Assembly (NCBI GenBank): GCA_027487795.1
Contig: JAIYCX010000039.1
Location: 248,001-312,000 of the forward strand
Reading direction: 5' to 3'
Length of the DNA stretch: 64,000 bases
Source of the DNA: Pseudomonadota bacterium
Lineage (GTDB): Bacteria; Bdellovibrionota_C; UBA2361; SZUA-149; DAOLCO01
Below the pieces are notes generated by a model. That model made no database searches. It was not told the DNA's origin and saw only the letters and a program-made list of their open reading frames with translations. The position numbers and the translations under genes were made by a program. Of the stretch, positions 1 through 10,167 are shown one piece after another. Within the stretch, counting starts at the first letter, position 1. Each line of letters begins with the position of its first letter.

Positions 1-915
1 AGGAGAGGGAAATTACTTTTACAGTTCAAAGAAAGACTTGGAATTCCTGTATCTGCAATCTTAATACTAAATACAGTTTCACATACAGCAGGTGCGTCTG
101 TTGGGGGTGCCTATGTCAGCAAATTAGGTGATGAAGCAGTAATTATCTTTTCTGTAGTTTTTACTCTACTTGTTTTATTTTTAAGTGAAATTTTACCGAA
201 ACAACTAGGCACAGCTTATGCGAGACAAAGTGCTCTTTTAATAGCACTTCCTTTAAATCTTATGATTAAAGCCCTGTATCCAGTAGTCTGGCTTACTGAT
301 CTTTTTTCTAGAAAAGTAGCATCAGGAGAAGATGAGCCAAGAGTCTCTCATGAAGAAGTATTAAGCATGGCAGAAATGGGACATGAAGATGGAGTAATTG
401 ATCCTCTTGAAGATTCCGTTATTAGAAATGTAATTGGATTAGATACAGTCCTTGTAAGGGATGTATTAACGCCGAGGGTAGTTGTATATTCGCTAATAGA
501 AACAATGATTGTTTCTGATTTAAGAGAAAAATTATTTTCTCTTCCTCATACTCGAATACCACTTTTCCCAGAAGAAAATATTGATGAACCTTCTGGATAT
601 GTACTACAGAGGGATGTAGCAAAAGCTATATTAGAAGATGGCGGTGAGAAATTATTAAAAGATCTTAAAAGGCCTTTAATAACCGTTCCTGATACTATGC
701 GCGTTGATAAGCTTATGCTTCAAATGGTAGAAAAACAAATGCCAATCTGTGCTGTCGTTAATGAGCATGGTGGATTTGCAGGAGTTGTTACTCTAGAGGA
801 TATATTAGAAGAAATTATTGGCAGAGAAATTGTAGATGAGCTAGACGAAGTAAGAGATCTTAGAACATACGCAAAGACACTACATGAACTTAGAAATACA
901 GCTAAAATTAATTAA
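1..915 (+). CDS. CNNM/CBS-domain membrane protein (CorC/HlyC family), 5' truncated by window
   Basis: The frame is open from base 1, so the start codon lies outside the window. The first ~85 visible residues are the end of a CNNM transmembrane domain: an NTVSHTAGASVGGA stretch, then a hydrophobic helix and SEILPKQLG. The first internal ATG, at 262, would cut this domain and is not the start. A pair of CBS domains follows, with EDSVIRNVIGLD before the first and GVVTLEDILEEIIGREIVDE ending the second. Family members are inner-membrane proteins linked to Mg2+/Co2+ transport or resistance. The protein ends soon after the second CBS domain, so it lacks the usual C-terminal CorC_HlyC domain. The family is clear; the transported ion is not. 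Confidence 0.85.
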   Translation, partial: RRGKLLLQFKERLGIPVSAILILNTVSHTAGASVGGAYVSKLGDEAVIIFSVVFTLLVLFLSEILPKQLGTAYARQSALLIALPLNLMIKALYPVVWLTDLFSRKVASGEDEPRVSHEEVLSMAEMGHEDGVIDPLEDSVIRNVIGLDTVLVRDVLTPRVVVYSLIETMIVSDLREKLFSLPHTRIPLFPEENIDEPSGYVLQRDVAKAILEDGGEKLLKDLKRPLITVPDTMRVDKLMLQMVEKQMPICAVVNEHGGFAGVVTLEDILEEIIGREIVDELDEVRDLRTYAKTLHELRNTAKIN

Positions 916-939
916 ATTCATATAAGTTTACATATTAGA

Positions 940-2472
940 ATGCTACCACCAAACAAAAATAAATCTATCGAAGAATATGTAGATACAGATAATTCATTTC
1001 ATCAAAAATTACCAGGTTCTCCTAAGATAGTTTCAAGAGATGATCATGTTGTTTCAAGAAGAGATATTGATCAAGACGCATTAAAAGTTCTTAGAAGATT
1101 AAATGGCTATGGATATCAAGCATTCCTTGTAGGAGGGGGAGTTCGAGATTTACTTATTGGCAAGGAGCCAAAAGATTTTGACGTTTGCACTGATGCACAT
1201 CCTGAAGAAATTAGAGATTTATTTAGAAATTCTAGAATAATCGGGAAAAGATTCAAACTAGTTCATGTTTATTTTTATGGTGGAAAAATAATTGAAGTTT
1301 CTACTTTTAGAGCTGCAAATGATAGTACTAGTACATTATCATCTGATAATAATTATGGTGATGCCTTAAGTGATGCGCTTAGAAGAGATCTAACAATAAA
1401 TGCTCTTTTTTATAGTCCAGAAGATTTTTCTATAATTGATTATGTAGATGGATTAAAAGATTTAGATAAAAAAGTTGTTAGGATCATTGGTGATCCTGAT
1501 GTTCGATTTACTGAAGATCCAGTAAGAATAATAAGAGCTGCAAGACACGCTGCGAGAGCCAATTTCCAAATTGAGAAAAAGACAGCTTCTTCTATGAAGA
1601 AGAATATAGAGTTGTTAAATCTTGTACCAGCCGCCAGATTATATGAAGAAATTCAGAAAGATTTTTATTCAGGTAGTTTCTTGGAAACTTTCGAAGAACT
1701 GAGAAAGTTTGATATCATAAAGCTGATGCTCCCAAATATTGATGAAGCTATAAATACTATGACTAAAGAAAAAAGATCTGAGTATTTAGGGAGATTGAAA
1801 AGTTTAGATACTATAATTCAGATGGGCTTAGAGCCGCCATCAGAATTATTTTTTGGCTGTTTGTTAATAGGTGCAGTAGCTAAGAAAAATAAATTAAAAA
1901 ATTCAGAATTATCTTTAGAAGATAATTCTGATGAATATAAGTTGGAAATACTAGCAGAAGAGTTTCCTTGTCATGTATCAGATTCTGGCAAATCAAGTTC
2001 AGATGCGCAATTAGATGTTTTTAGATTAAAACCACTTCGTAGAGATCGAAATTCTAGAGATAGAGTAAGTGGTATTGCAAAAGCAATAGGTAATTGGTTT
2101 TTACCTTGTACCTTAACTAAAAGAGAAAAACTTTCACTCGAAAGACTTCTTACGATTCGCTACAATATTCTTACTGCTGAAGAATCAGACACTAAAAACT
2201 TAATACAAATACTGAAAGATTTGCATAGCGAAGAAAGGTTAACATTAAAACTTTTGTTCGAAATTTTAGGAGATAATTTACCTAAGATATTTAAAAACTT
2301 GCTACAAGAAACTAAAATAGAAGTTATTCAACCAAATAGTATTAAACAAGGAGTTCGATCCAGTGTACAGCCCAGTATAAAGCAGGATATTAAACCTGGA
2401 ATTCATCCACGCAGCAATACTCCTAAAATGAAAAGAGAAGCCTCTAAAGCAAAAGAGTCACGAAATAAATGA
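940..2472 (+). CDS. pcnB: Poly(A) polymerase / tRNA nucleotidyltransferase-like protein PcnB
   Basis: Class II nucleotidyltransferase of 510 residues. It shows the head motif GGGVRDLL followed by DFDVCTDA (catalytic carboxylates, residues ~65-85). The following RIIGKRFKLVHVYF and EVSTFR are typical of bacterial poly(A) polymerase I rather than CCA-adding enzymes, and RRDLTINALFY and the FTEDPVRIIRAARHAA helix continue the core. It would add 3' poly(A) tails that promote RNA decay. The C-terminal ~60 residues are Lys-, Gln- and Pro-rich and probably disordered, as in other PcnB proteins. The stop overlaps the next gene in ATGA, so the two are probably translated together. A CCA-adding role cannot be excluded, since the window's tRNA lacks an encoded CCA. 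Confidence 0.85.
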   Translation: MLPPNKNKSIEEYVDTDNSFHQKLPGSPKIVSRDDHVVSRRDIDQDALKVLRRLNGYGYQAFLVGGGVRDLLIGKEPKDFDVCTDAHPEEIRDLFRNSRIIGKRFKLVHVYFYGGKIIEVSTFRAANDSTSTLSSDNNYGDALSDALRRDLTINALFYSPEDFSIIDYVDGLKDLDKKVVRIIGDPDVRFTEDPVRIIRAARHAARANFQIEKKTASSMKKNIELLNLVPAARLYEEIQKDFYSGSFLETFEELRKFDIIKLMLPNIDEAINTMTKEKRSEYLGRLKSLDTIIQMGLEPPSELFFGCLLIGAVAKKNKLKNSELSLEDNSDEYKLEILAEEFPCHVSDSGKSSSDAQLDVFRLKPLRRDRNSRDRVSGIAKAIGNWFLPCTLTKREKLSLERLLTIRYNILTAEESDTKNLIQILKDLHSEERLTLKLLFEILGDNLPKIFKNLLQETKIEVIQPNSIKQGVRSSVQPSIKQDIKPGIHPRSNTPKMKREASKAKESRNK

Positions 2473-3206
2473 CAATATTCACTACTATGGTTGAAAGTTT
2501 TACTATTTACGGAAGAATAGCACTCTCTTCAGTGAAGGATGTTGTTATAGGGTGGAAGTTCATGTGGAGTCAGATTGTTACTCTTTTTTTACTTGGAGTA
2601 GTGACTTTTTTTCTTACTAAAATTGGATTTGTAGGCTCGATATTACTTGGAATTTTATTTAGTTTTGCATTATCTTTTTATTTGGCTTTGATTAAAGCAA
2701 TGGTGCTAAGGGAAAAATTTATTTCTGAAAGTATTAAAGAAGAAGGTTTTCAACTTTTTTCACCAATTATAAGTTGTTTCTTTTCTCTGTTTTTAATTCA
2801 GATAATAATATCAGTTTTGAAAGTTCCTAGTTTTGTCTCCACTGTTATTGCTATATTTATTTCAGTTTTTTTAAATCCAGTTATTGAAGTCATATACTTG
2901 GAAGGTGGCAGTTTTGCAGATATCATTAATCGTTCAATTAGCTTTGTTAAAGAGCATTTTTTAATTTGGTTTTTCCCAGTTTTTATATTTATCTCACCTT
3001 TTGTGGCAAATGATCCTAGATTTTTATTAGAAGCATTTACTAGTGATCCTTTAAGTATGTTGAGATCTTTAATACAGGGATTTTCGTTTTCTTTAAATGT
3101 ATTGTCATTGATACCAGTGCTATATTTTATATCTTTCTTTTTAGTATTTAGAGGAAGACTTTTTTCAACAATAGAAAATAAATCTAGAATAAAAAAATGG
3201 TGGTAA
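2469..3206 (+). CDS. Uncharacterised multi-pass membrane protein
   Basis: I do not recognise this family. The 245-residue product is very hydrophobic, with about five or six predicted membrane segments, at roughly residues 35-55, 58-75, 95-112, 118-135, 163-180 and 205-228. The last segment is followed by a basic tail ending KSRIKKWW. No catalytic motif is visible. The start overlaps the pcnB stop by four bases and kdsB begins six bases after its stop, so it sits in a pcnB-orf-kdsB transcription unit. An envelope role is possible from the kdsB neighbour but is not shown by the sequence. Confidence 0.7.
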   Translation: MTIFTTMVESFTIYGRIALSSVKDVVIGWKFMWSQIVTLFLLGVVTFFLTKIGFVGSILLGILFSFALSFYLALIKAMVLREKFISESIKEEGFQLFSPIISCFFSLFLIQIIISVLKVPSFVSTVIAIFISVFLNPVIEVIYLEGGSFADIINRSISFVKEHFLIWFFPVFIFISPFVANDPRFLLEAFTSDPLSMLRSLIQGFSFSLNVLSLIPVLYFISFFLVFRGRLFSTIENKSRIKKWW

Positions 3207-3212
3207 CTTAAA

Positions 3213-4031
3213 ATGAAAGCAATAGCTATTATTCCTGCACGCAGAGGTTCAACTCGTTTATCAGATAAGCCATTACGTGATATCGCAGGAATGACTTTAA
3301 TCGAGAGGGTATGGAGACAGGCAACTAAGTGCACAGGCTTAGATGAGATTTTTATTACTACGGATGATGATGAAATAGAGAATGTTTCAAATTCATTTGG
3401 GGCTAATGTAATTCGAACTTCTCCAGAAGCACCTTCAGGTTCGGCCAGAGTAGCAGAGGCTTATATTTCAAAATATGGAGCATTGAATAAAAGTTCAGAA
3501 AGTTCAGACGTTCAAAAAATTGTTCTTAATGTACAGGGCGATATGCCTTTTGTTAATCCTGACGCGATTAATCTAGCGATAAGTTTTTTCAAAGAAAATT
3601 TTTCTATGTTTGATATGGTAACTATTGCTATACCTATTTATAATTTAGATGAATTTGAAAGGGACTCGGTAGTAAAAGTAGTAGTTAGTGACACTGGAAG
3701 AGGACTTTACTTTAGTAGGGCACCAATTCCTTATTCTAGAGAGGGAGATAGAATAAGGTCAACAGAGAAAGAAACCTTAAATAAAGAAATTTATGGATAT
3801 AAACATATAGGTCTTTATTTATTTAAAGAAAAAACTTTATCTGTTTTTAGCGAAAATCAAGATGATACAATCCTAGAAAAAATAGAAAGACTTGAACAAC
3901 TAAAGCTACTTAATTTAGGATACAATATTGGTGTTTGTATAGTACCTAGAGAATTTATGGAACATTCAATAGAAGTTGATACAGAACTAGATTTGAATGG
4001 GGCAATAGCTTATGCTAAGAGTATGAAATAA
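3213..4031 (+). CDS. kdsB: 3-deoxy-manno-octulosonate cytidylyltransferase (CMP-KDO synthetase)
   Basis: Activates KDO with CTP to give CMP-KDO for the inner core of lipopolysaccharide, in the cytoplasm. The N-terminal nucleotide-binding signature IIPARRGSTRLSDKPL, the TDDDEI segment and the NVQGDMPF motif are those of KdsB. The 272-residue length is slightly above the usual ~250. It lies just before pyrG, which makes the CTP it consumes; this kdsB-pyrG pairing is common in Gram-negative genomes. It is the clearest single sign that this cell makes LPS. Confidence 0.93.
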   Translation: MKAIAIIPARRGSTRLSDKPLRDIAGMTLIERVWRQATKCTGLDEIFITTDDDEIENVSNSFGANVIRTSPEAPSGSARVAEAYISKYGALNKSSESSDVQKIVLNVQGDMPFVNPDAINLAISFFKENFSMFDMVTIAIPIYNLDEFERDSVVKVVVSDTGRGLYFSRAPIPYSREGDRIRSTEKETLNKEIYGYKHIGLYLFKEKTLSVFSENQDDTILEKIERLEQLKLLNLGYNIGVCIVPREFMEHSIEVDTELDLNGAIAYAKSMK

Positions 4032-4118
4032 TTAAATATTTTCTTTGCTTTACGAGTTAGTAAATTATAGGCATAAAGAATAGGTATCTAGAAATAGAAT
4101 TAAACTGGTTTTGAAATT

Positions 4119-5855
4119 ATGCAGGCACGACCCACAAAATATATCTTCGTAACTGGTGGTGTGGTGTCTTCGCTAGGTAAGGGCTTAACCTGTGCAAGTT
4201 TAGGCGCACTTCTCGAAAGTCGAGGGCTAAGAGTTACCATTTGTAAATTAGATCCGTATTTAAATGTTGATCCAGGCACTATGAGTCCGTTTCAACATGG
4301 AGAAGTTTTTGTTACTGATGATGGCGCAGAAACTGATTTAGATCTTGGACATTATGAAAGGTTTTTATCCGGTAATATGTCAAAGGCTAATAATTTTACG
4401 GCCGGTCAAGTTTACGAGACAGTTATTAAAAATGAGCGTAAAGGGGACTATCTTGGTGGTACCGTTCAAGTCATACCTCACGTTACCGATGAAATAAAGA
4501 AACGGATAATTGAACTAGGTAAAAATTTTGATATCTGTATTGGTGAAATTGGTGGAACTGTAGGGGATATTGAAGGACTACCTTTTCTAGAAGCTATAAG
4601 ACAGTTTCGATCTGATGTTGGTAGAGAAAATGTATTATATGTTCACTTAACTCTAGTTCCATATCTGAAAGCTGCAAGTGAGATAAAAACTAAACCAACT
4701 CAACATAGCGTAAAAGAACTTACAAATGTTGGAATACAGCCCGATTTAATCGTACTTAGATCAGAGGTCGATGTAGATAAAAAATCAAAAGATAAAATTG
4801 CTTCTTTCTGTAACGTAGATATGGATTGCGTAATTACGGCACCCGATGTTGGTAATATTTATGAGCTTCCTTTAGTTCTTCATAAAGACGGTTTTGATAA
4901 CAGGATCTGTGAAAAGTTAAATATCTGGACAGGACGACCAGACCTTAAACCTTGGGAAAATATAAGATCAGTACTAGAATCACCAACCAACGGACATATT
5001 ACAATAGGTATGGTTGGTAAATATGTAGATTTAACTGAATCCTATAAAAGTCTAAATGAAGCTTTGCAACATGGTGGATTCAAAAATGCTTGTAAGGTTG
5101 ATATAAAATATTTTGATTCAGAAGAAATTGAAAAAATTAAAATTGATAAAAATAAAAGTTTATCAGAAACATTTTCTGGAGTAGATGCTATATTAATTCC
5201 TGGCGGCTTTGGAAAAAGAGGAAGTGAAGGAAAAATTGCTTCAATTAACTATGCTAGAAAAAATGGGATACCATTTTTAGGTATTTGTTTAGGTTTGCAA
5301 ATGGCTGTTATTGAGTATGCTAGGAACGAAGCTGATTTAGTGGATGCTTCAAGTACAGAATTTGATAAATTATCTAAAAATCCGGTTATTCATTTAATGG
5401 AAGATCAGAAGGATGTAGATAATTTAGGTGGAACGATGCGTTTAGGAAAGTATCCATGCGTTCTGAAGGCAGGCTCAAAGGTAGGAATCATTTACGGAAA
5501 AAGCCAAATATCTGAAAGGCACAGACATCGTTGGGAAGTAAATAATTCATATAGAGAAATATTATCTAAAGCTGGATTAGTATTTTCTGGTACATCTCCT
5601 GATGATCACTTAGTGGAAGTTATAGAATTAATTGATCATCCTTGGTTTGTTGGAGTTCAATATCATCCTGAGTTTCAATCCCGACCATTAAATCCACATC
5701 CGTTGTTTGTGAGTTATATTAAAGCAGCATTAGATTTCAGAAATAGTAAAAAAAGTGTTCAAAAAGATAGTATAGTTAAGCAAGAACGTACTGAATTAAA
5801 AGATGAAATTATAAATAATTCAAAGATTGTAGGGTTAGCGAGTAGTATTAATTAG
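4119..5855 (+). CDS. pyrG: CTP synthase
   Basis: Converts UTP to CTP using ATP and glutamine. The N-terminal synthetase domain opens with [19 protein letters not shown] and contains [14 protein letters not shown]. The C-terminal class I glutamine amidotransferase domain has the nucleophile in [12 protein letters not shown] (Cys at about residue 388) and the His-Glu pair in YHPEFQSRP (about 514-516). The 578 residues exceed the ~545 of E. coli because of a polar C-terminal tail of about 35 residues. It lies 87 bases after kdsB and may have its own promoter. It stands outside the PyrR-controlled transcript that begins downstream. Confidence 0.96.
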   Translation: MQARPTKYIFVTGGVVSSLGKGLTCASLGALLESRGLRVTICKLDPYLNVDPGTMSPFQHGEVFVTDDGAETDLDLGHYERFLSGNMSKANNFTAGQVYETVIKNERKGDYLGGTVQVIPHVTDEIKKRIIELGKNFDICIGEIGGTVGDIEGLPFLEAIRQFRSDVGRENVLYVHLTLVPYLKAASEIKTKPTQHSVKELTNVGIQPDLIVLRSEVDVDKKSKDKIASFCNVDMDCVITAPDVGNIYELPLVLHKDGFDNRICEKLNIWTGRPDLKPWENIRSVLESPTNGHITIGMVGKYVDLTESYKSLNEALQHGGFKNACKVDIKYFDSEEIEKIKIDKNKSLSETFSGVDAILIPGGFGKRGSEGKIASINYARKNGIPFLGICLGLQMAVIEYARNEADLVDASSTEFDKLSKNPVIHLMEDQKDVDNLGGTMRLGKYPCVLKAGSKVGIIYGKSQISERHRHRWEVNNSYREILSKAGLVFSGTSPDDHLVEVIELIDHPWFVGVQYHPEFQSRPLNPHPLFVSYIKAALDFRNSKKSVQKDSIVKQERTELKDEIINNSKIVGLASSIN

Positions 5856-5873
5856 AATATAAACTAATGCTGC

Positions 5874-5901
5874 TTGATAGTTTTATAAAATCTGCTAGTA
5901 T
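5874..5901 (+). promoter_or_regulatory. Putative sigma-70 promoter of the pyr operon
   Basis: TTGATA at 5874-5879 matches five of six -35 bases. After a 16-base spacer, TAGTAT at 5896-5901 matches four of six -10 bases and is preceded by TG at 5893-5894, giving an extended -10 element. Transcription would start near 5908, about 20 bases before the PyrR-binding loop, as expected for a regulatory leader. The call rests on sequence match only. Confidence 0.5.
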
Positions 5902-5926
5902 GTCAGTGTTTGGCTTTTAAAAATAA

Positions 5927-5958
5927 CCTTTAAAACGAATCCAGAGAGGTTCGAAAGG
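5927..5958 (+). promoter_or_regulatory. PyrR-binding RNA loop in the pyr operon leader
   Basis: The lower stem CCTTT (5927-5931) pairs with AAAGG (5954-5958). After an AAAA internal bulge (5932-5935), the upper stem CGAATC (5936-5941) pairs with GGTTCG (5948-5953), closing a CAGAGA hexaloop. The core TCCAGAGAGGTT with a trailing AAGG is the conserved PyrR target known from Bacillus pyr leaders. It lies about 160-180 bases upstream of a pyrR gene that keeps the RNA-binding residues. In the known systems, UMP-bound PyrR stabilises this loop and thereby lowers downstream expression by attenuation, or in some bacteria by blocking translation. Confidence 0.88.
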
Positions 5959-5992
5959 AATAATTTGGTTCTTATCAGTAATCATATAAAAA

Positions 5993-6030
5993 AGACTAGA
6001 GTTTCAACTTTAAAACTAGTTTCTTTAACA
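5993..6030 (+). terminator. Possible leader terminator (attenuator) before pyrR
   Basis: AGACTAG at 5993-5999 pairs with CTAGTTT at 6016-6022 over seven base pairs, one of them G-U, and is followed by the T-rich run CTTTAACATCCTTTTT. It lies between the PyrR loop and pyrR, where an attenuator is expected. The stem is short and A/T-rich. I could not define a convincing mutually exclusive antiterminator, although AAAGGA at 5954-5959 can pair with TCCTTT at 6031-6036. Confidence 0.35.
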
Positions 6031-6088
6031 TCCTTTTTGCCATCTCTTAAATTCTTAAAATACATTAATAGTTACACAGATTATCTAA

Positions 6089-6703
<615 letters not shown>

Positions 6704-6705
6704 AT

Positions 6706-7659
6706 ATGTCATACAATCATCAGCACTTACTTGGGATTTCTGGTTTGACCACTGATGAGATATTTTTTTTACTTGAGACTAGTCAAAAGTTTGTAGAGAT
6801 TAGTGAAAGAAGTGTTAAAAAAGTACCTGCTTTGAGAGGTAAGACAATTGTAAATTTATTTCTAGAACCATCTACTAGGACTAGAACAAGCTTTGAAATA
6901 GCAGGTAAAAGATTAAGTGCGGATGTAATAAATATATCAGGTAGTTCTAGCTCGACAACTAAAGGTGAAACTTTAATAGATACAGTCCTGAATATTAAAT
7001 CGATGAGGCCAGATGTTATAGTTCTCAGGCATGCATATTCTGGATCTTGTGAGTTATTAAAGAAGCTTGTACCTAATACTAGAATTATTAATGCTGGAGA
7101 TGGTCTCCATGAACATCCTACTCAAGCTTTATTAGATGCCTTAACTATAAAACAAGAATTAGGTACTTTAAAAGACTTAACTGTAACATTAGTAGGAGAC
7201 GCTTTACGTAGTAGAGTTGCTAGATCAAATATACTCTTACATAAAACTTTAGGTAATAAAGTAAGAGTTGTTGCTCCTCCTACAATTGCTCATTCTCATT
7301 TTGAAGATCTTGGGGTCGAAGTTTTTTATGATTTAAAAAAAGCACTCCCAGGAAGTGATGTTGTCATGTCTTTAAGAATGAAACATGAATATCAAAAAGA
7401 TTATTACGTTCCGAATCTCGATGAGTATGCTGTTAACTTCTTACTTACCGAGTCGATAATATCTAAATATTGTCCATCTGCTAAAATACTAGCACCTGGT
7501 CCAATTAATAGAGGAACTGAAATTACTAGCGAGCTAGCAGATGGTCCTAGGTCTTTAATTTTTAAACAAGTAACAAACGGGGTTGCCGTTAGAATGGCCG
7601 TACTTTTCCTTTTAGTAGCTGGGAAAAATGACTATTCACCATCCGAGGAAGAAGTATGA
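6706..7659 (+). CDS. pyrB: Aspartate carbamoyltransferase catalytic subunit
   Basis: Condenses carbamoyl phosphate with aspartate, the committed step of pyrimidine synthesis. The carbamoyl-phosphate loop EPSTRTRTSFEIAGKRL and the motif LHEHPTQALLDALTI are both present, and the 317 residues match the family. No pyrI regulatory subunit is visible in the window, so control is probably through PyrR rather than allosteric CTP. Its stop overlaps the start of pyrC in ATGA, which indicates translational coupling. Confidence 0.96.
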   Translation: MSYNHQHLLGISGLTTDEIFFLLETSQKFVEISERSVKKVPALRGKTIVNLFLEPSTRTRTSFEIAGKRLSADVINISGSSSSTTKGETLIDTVLNIKSMRPDVIVLRHAYSGSCELLKKLVPNTRIINAGDGLHEHPTQALLDALTIKQELGTLKDLTVTLVGDALRSRVARSNILLHKTLGNKVRVVAPPTIAHSHFEDLGVEVFYDLKKALPGSDVVMSLRMKHEYQKDYYVPNLDEYAVNFLLTESIISKYCPSAKILAPGPINRGTEITSELADGPRSLIFKQVTNGVAVRMAVLFLLVAGKNDYSPSEEEV

Positions 7660-8939
7660 AAATATTATTAAAAGGTGGGCATGTTGTAGATCCTTTTCTT
7701 GGTATAAATGAAAAGAAGGATATTCTTGTAAACGGAGATAAAATAGAGGCTGTTGAAAGTCCAAATATTATCTCTGTTAGAGATGAAGTTAAATGTATTG
7801 ATATTGATAATTTATATATTAGTCCTGGACTTGTTGATATTCATGTACATTTAAGAGAACCTGGACAGGAATGGAAAGAAACTATTGCAAGTGGGGCAGA
7901 AGCTGCTGTTGCTGGTGGTTTTACTGATGTTTGTTGTATGCCGAATACAAAACCAGTAAATGATTCTAAGGCCGTTACTGATTATATTTTAGATAAAGCT
8001 AAACTAGCTAAAGCAAAAATACATCCGATAGGTGCAATCACTATGCAGAGTAAGGGAGAGTCTCTAGCTCCTTACGGTGAATTAACTGAAGCTGGCTGTG
8101 TTGCATTTTCTGACGATGGAAGGCCAGTATCTAATTCTCAAATAATGAGAAGAGCACTAGAATATTGCAAAATGTTAGGTAGGGTACTCACTGTTCATGA
8201 AGAAGATCTTCAGCTTTCCGCAGGATTTTCAATGAATGAATCTGCACTTAGCCTTAGTATGGGTCTTAAGGGTATGCCAGATGCTGCTGAGAATGTCATG
8301 ATTACAAGAGATATTGAACTTGCAAGATTAACTAAGGGTAGGGTTCATTTTTGTCATGTTAGCACTGCTAGAGGGGTGCAACTAATAAAAAGAGCAAAGG
8401 AAGATGGTATTCCCGTAACTGCAGAAGTTTCGCCACATCATTTATTTTTAGATGAAAAGTCAGTAATAGGATTTAATACTCAAGCAAAAATGAGTATGCC
8501 ACTGAGAAGCCAAGTAGATATCGACGCTCTACTTGATGGACTTAATCATGGAATTATTGATTGTATTGCAAGTGATCATGCTCCTCATGAAACGGACTCC
8601 AAGAATATTGAATTTGATTTAGCCTCATTTGGAATGTTAGGACTTCAAACTACTTTACCGATAGTTCTAACTTTAGTTTCGCAAGGTAAAATCAGTTTAA
8701 ATAGAGCGATAGAAAGTTTAACTAGCTCGGCTTGGAAATCATTAGATTATAGTCCAAAGAGTATTAAAAAAGATCAACCAGCTGATATTACAATTTTTGA
8801 TCCTGATAGAAATTTTATTTTTACTGATAAAATTAATAAATCAAAAAGTATTAATACTCCGCTTTTTAATAGAGAGTTTAAAGGCTGTGCTGTTATGACA
8901 ATGGTTAACGGGATTTTTCAATATGAAATGTCTAAGTGA
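7656..8939 (+). CDS. pyrC: Dihydroorotase (type I)
   Basis: Cyclises carbamoyl aspartate to dihydroorotate. The amidohydrolase metal motif VDIHVHLREPGQEWKET lies at about residues 60-75. CMPNTKP, the FCHVSTARGV histidine and the catalytic aspartate in ASDHAPHE follow in the expected order. At 427 residues it belongs to the long type I class found with pyrB in many bacteria. It overlaps pyrB by four bases and is followed by a 43-base gap before carA. Confidence 0.95.
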   Translation: MKILLKGGHVVDPFLGINEKKDILVNGDKIEAVESPNIISVRDEVKCIDIDNLYISPGLVDIHVHLREPGQEWKETIASGAEAAVAGGFTDVCCMPNTKPVNDSKAVTDYILDKAKLAKAKIHPIGAITMQSKGESLAPYGELTEAGCVAFSDDGRPVSNSQIMRRALEYCKMLGRVLTVHEEDLQLSAGFSMNESALSLSMGLKGMPDAAENVMITRDIELARLTKGRVHFCHVSTARGVQLIKRAKEDGIPVTAEVSPHHLFLDEKSVIGFNTQAKMSMPLRSQVDIDALLDGLNHGIIDCIASDHAPHETDSKNIEFDLASFGMLGLQTTLPIVLTLVSQGKISLNRAIESLTSSAWKSLDYSPKSIKKDQPADITIFDPDRNFIFTDKINKSKSINTPLFNREFKGCAVMTMVNGIFQYEMSK

Positions 8940-8982
8940 AGTATACAGCAAGAAAATATAAAAAATAAGGAAGATCAGTCAT

Positions 8983-10146
8983 ATGCATCATGAAAAACCA
9001 GCCATTTTAGTACTAGAGGATGGTAAAGTATTTAAGGGTTTTGCAGTCGGAGTAGGTGAAGATACAGATAAAGAAGCGATAGGTGAAGTCGTATTTAATA
9101 CTGCAATGTCTGGGTATCAAGAAATTTTAACTGATCCTTCATATACTGGTCAGATGATTACTTTTACTTATCCTCATATTGGAAACGTAGGAACTAATTC
9201 ACAAGATATTGAATCTGATAAAGTACATGCAACTGGTCTTATTGTAAAAGATATTGCTAGAAATCCATCAAATTACAGATCTGAAAAGTCATTACCTCAG
9301 TATTTAAAAGATAATAATATTCTTGGTATCTCCGGAATTGATACTAGAGAATTAGTATTGCATCTAAGAACTCATGGTTCAAAAATTGGTATTATTAGTA
9401 CTAGAACTAATAATATTTCTGATTTAGTAGATAAAGCAAAAACGGCACCTAATATGGAGGGTCTAGATTTAGTTCCAAATGTTACTTGTAAAAAAGCATA
9501 TGATTGGAAAGAAGGTGCATGGTGTGGGCTACAAGCTGATGGTAAGTCATATTATACATCCTATTCCGATCAAGTTCTTTCAACTCGTCCTCTAGTCGTA
9601 GCAATAGATTTTGGTATTAAATATAATATTTTGAGATTGCTAACTGAGATTGGCTTTAGGGTAAAGGTTGTTCCTGCAAATACTTCTGCAACTGAAATTA
9701 TGTCTTATAAGCCTGACGCATTATTCTTATCTAATGGCCCTGGTGATCCTGCTGCTGTTACTTATGGAATAGAAACTACCAAGAATCTACTTGGGAAGTT
9801 ACCAATATTCGGCATATGTTTAGGACACCAAATTTTAGGAATCGCTCTTGGTGCTCCTACTTTTAAGCTTAAATTTGGTCATAGGGGTGGAAATCATCCA
9901 GTAAAAAATCAAATTACAGGACATGTTGAAATATCTGTACAAAATCATGGTTTTGCTACAAAAGCAGAAACTATTCCTAAAGATATAATTGTAACCCATC
10001 TTAATTTAAATGATAATACAATTGAAGGAATAGATGCTCCTGATCTAAATGCATTTTCTGTTCAGTATCATCCTGAGTGTTCACCAGGACCTAGTGATTC
10101 ACAGTATTTATTTAAAGATTTTTATAATCGAGTAGTTAATAATTAA
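8983..10146 (+). CDS. carA: Carbamoyl-phosphate synthase small subunit
   Basis: Glutamine amidotransferase subunit that channels ammonia to CarB. The N-terminal CPSase domain has AIGEVVFNTAMSGYQEIL. The C-terminal class I GATase domain has the nucleophile elbow FGICLGHQILG (Cys near residue 278) and the His-Glu of YHPECSPGP. AAGGA sits 12 bases before the ATG, a longer spacing than usual. It is the fourth gene of the pyr operon and is followed 21 bases later by carB. The enzyme also supplies arginine synthesis, yet here it sits only with pyrimidine genes. Confidence 0.96.
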   Translation: MHHEKPAILVLEDGKVFKGFAVGVGEDTDKEAIGEVVFNTAMSGYQEILTDPSYTGQMITFTYPHIGNVGTNSQDIESDKVHATGLIVKDIARNPSNYRSEKSLPQYLKDNNILGISGIDTRELVLHLRTHGSKIGIISTRTNNISDLVDKAKTAPNMEGLDLVPNVTCKKAYDWKEGAWCGLQADGKSYYTSYSDQVLSTRPLVVAIDFGIKYNILRLLTEIGFRVKVVPANTSATEIMSYKPDALFLSNGPGDPAAVTYGIETTKNLLGKLPIFGICLGHQILGIALGAPTFKLKFGHRGGNHPVKNQITGHVEISVQNHGFATKAETIPKDIIVTHLNLNDNTIEGIDAPDLNAFSVQYHPECSPGPSDSQYLFKDFYNRVVNN

Positions 10147-10167
10147 TTAAAGAGAGTTCGTTTCAAA

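Noticed and set aside
262..915. Start of the CNNM/CBS gene at the ATG at 262
   Set aside because: The same frame is open to base 1 and encodes the expected CNNM membrane segment upstream.
2798..3334. Minus-strand open frame of 178 residues
   Set aside because: Antisense to the membrane protein gene and the start of kdsB; composition is that of a complementary shadow.
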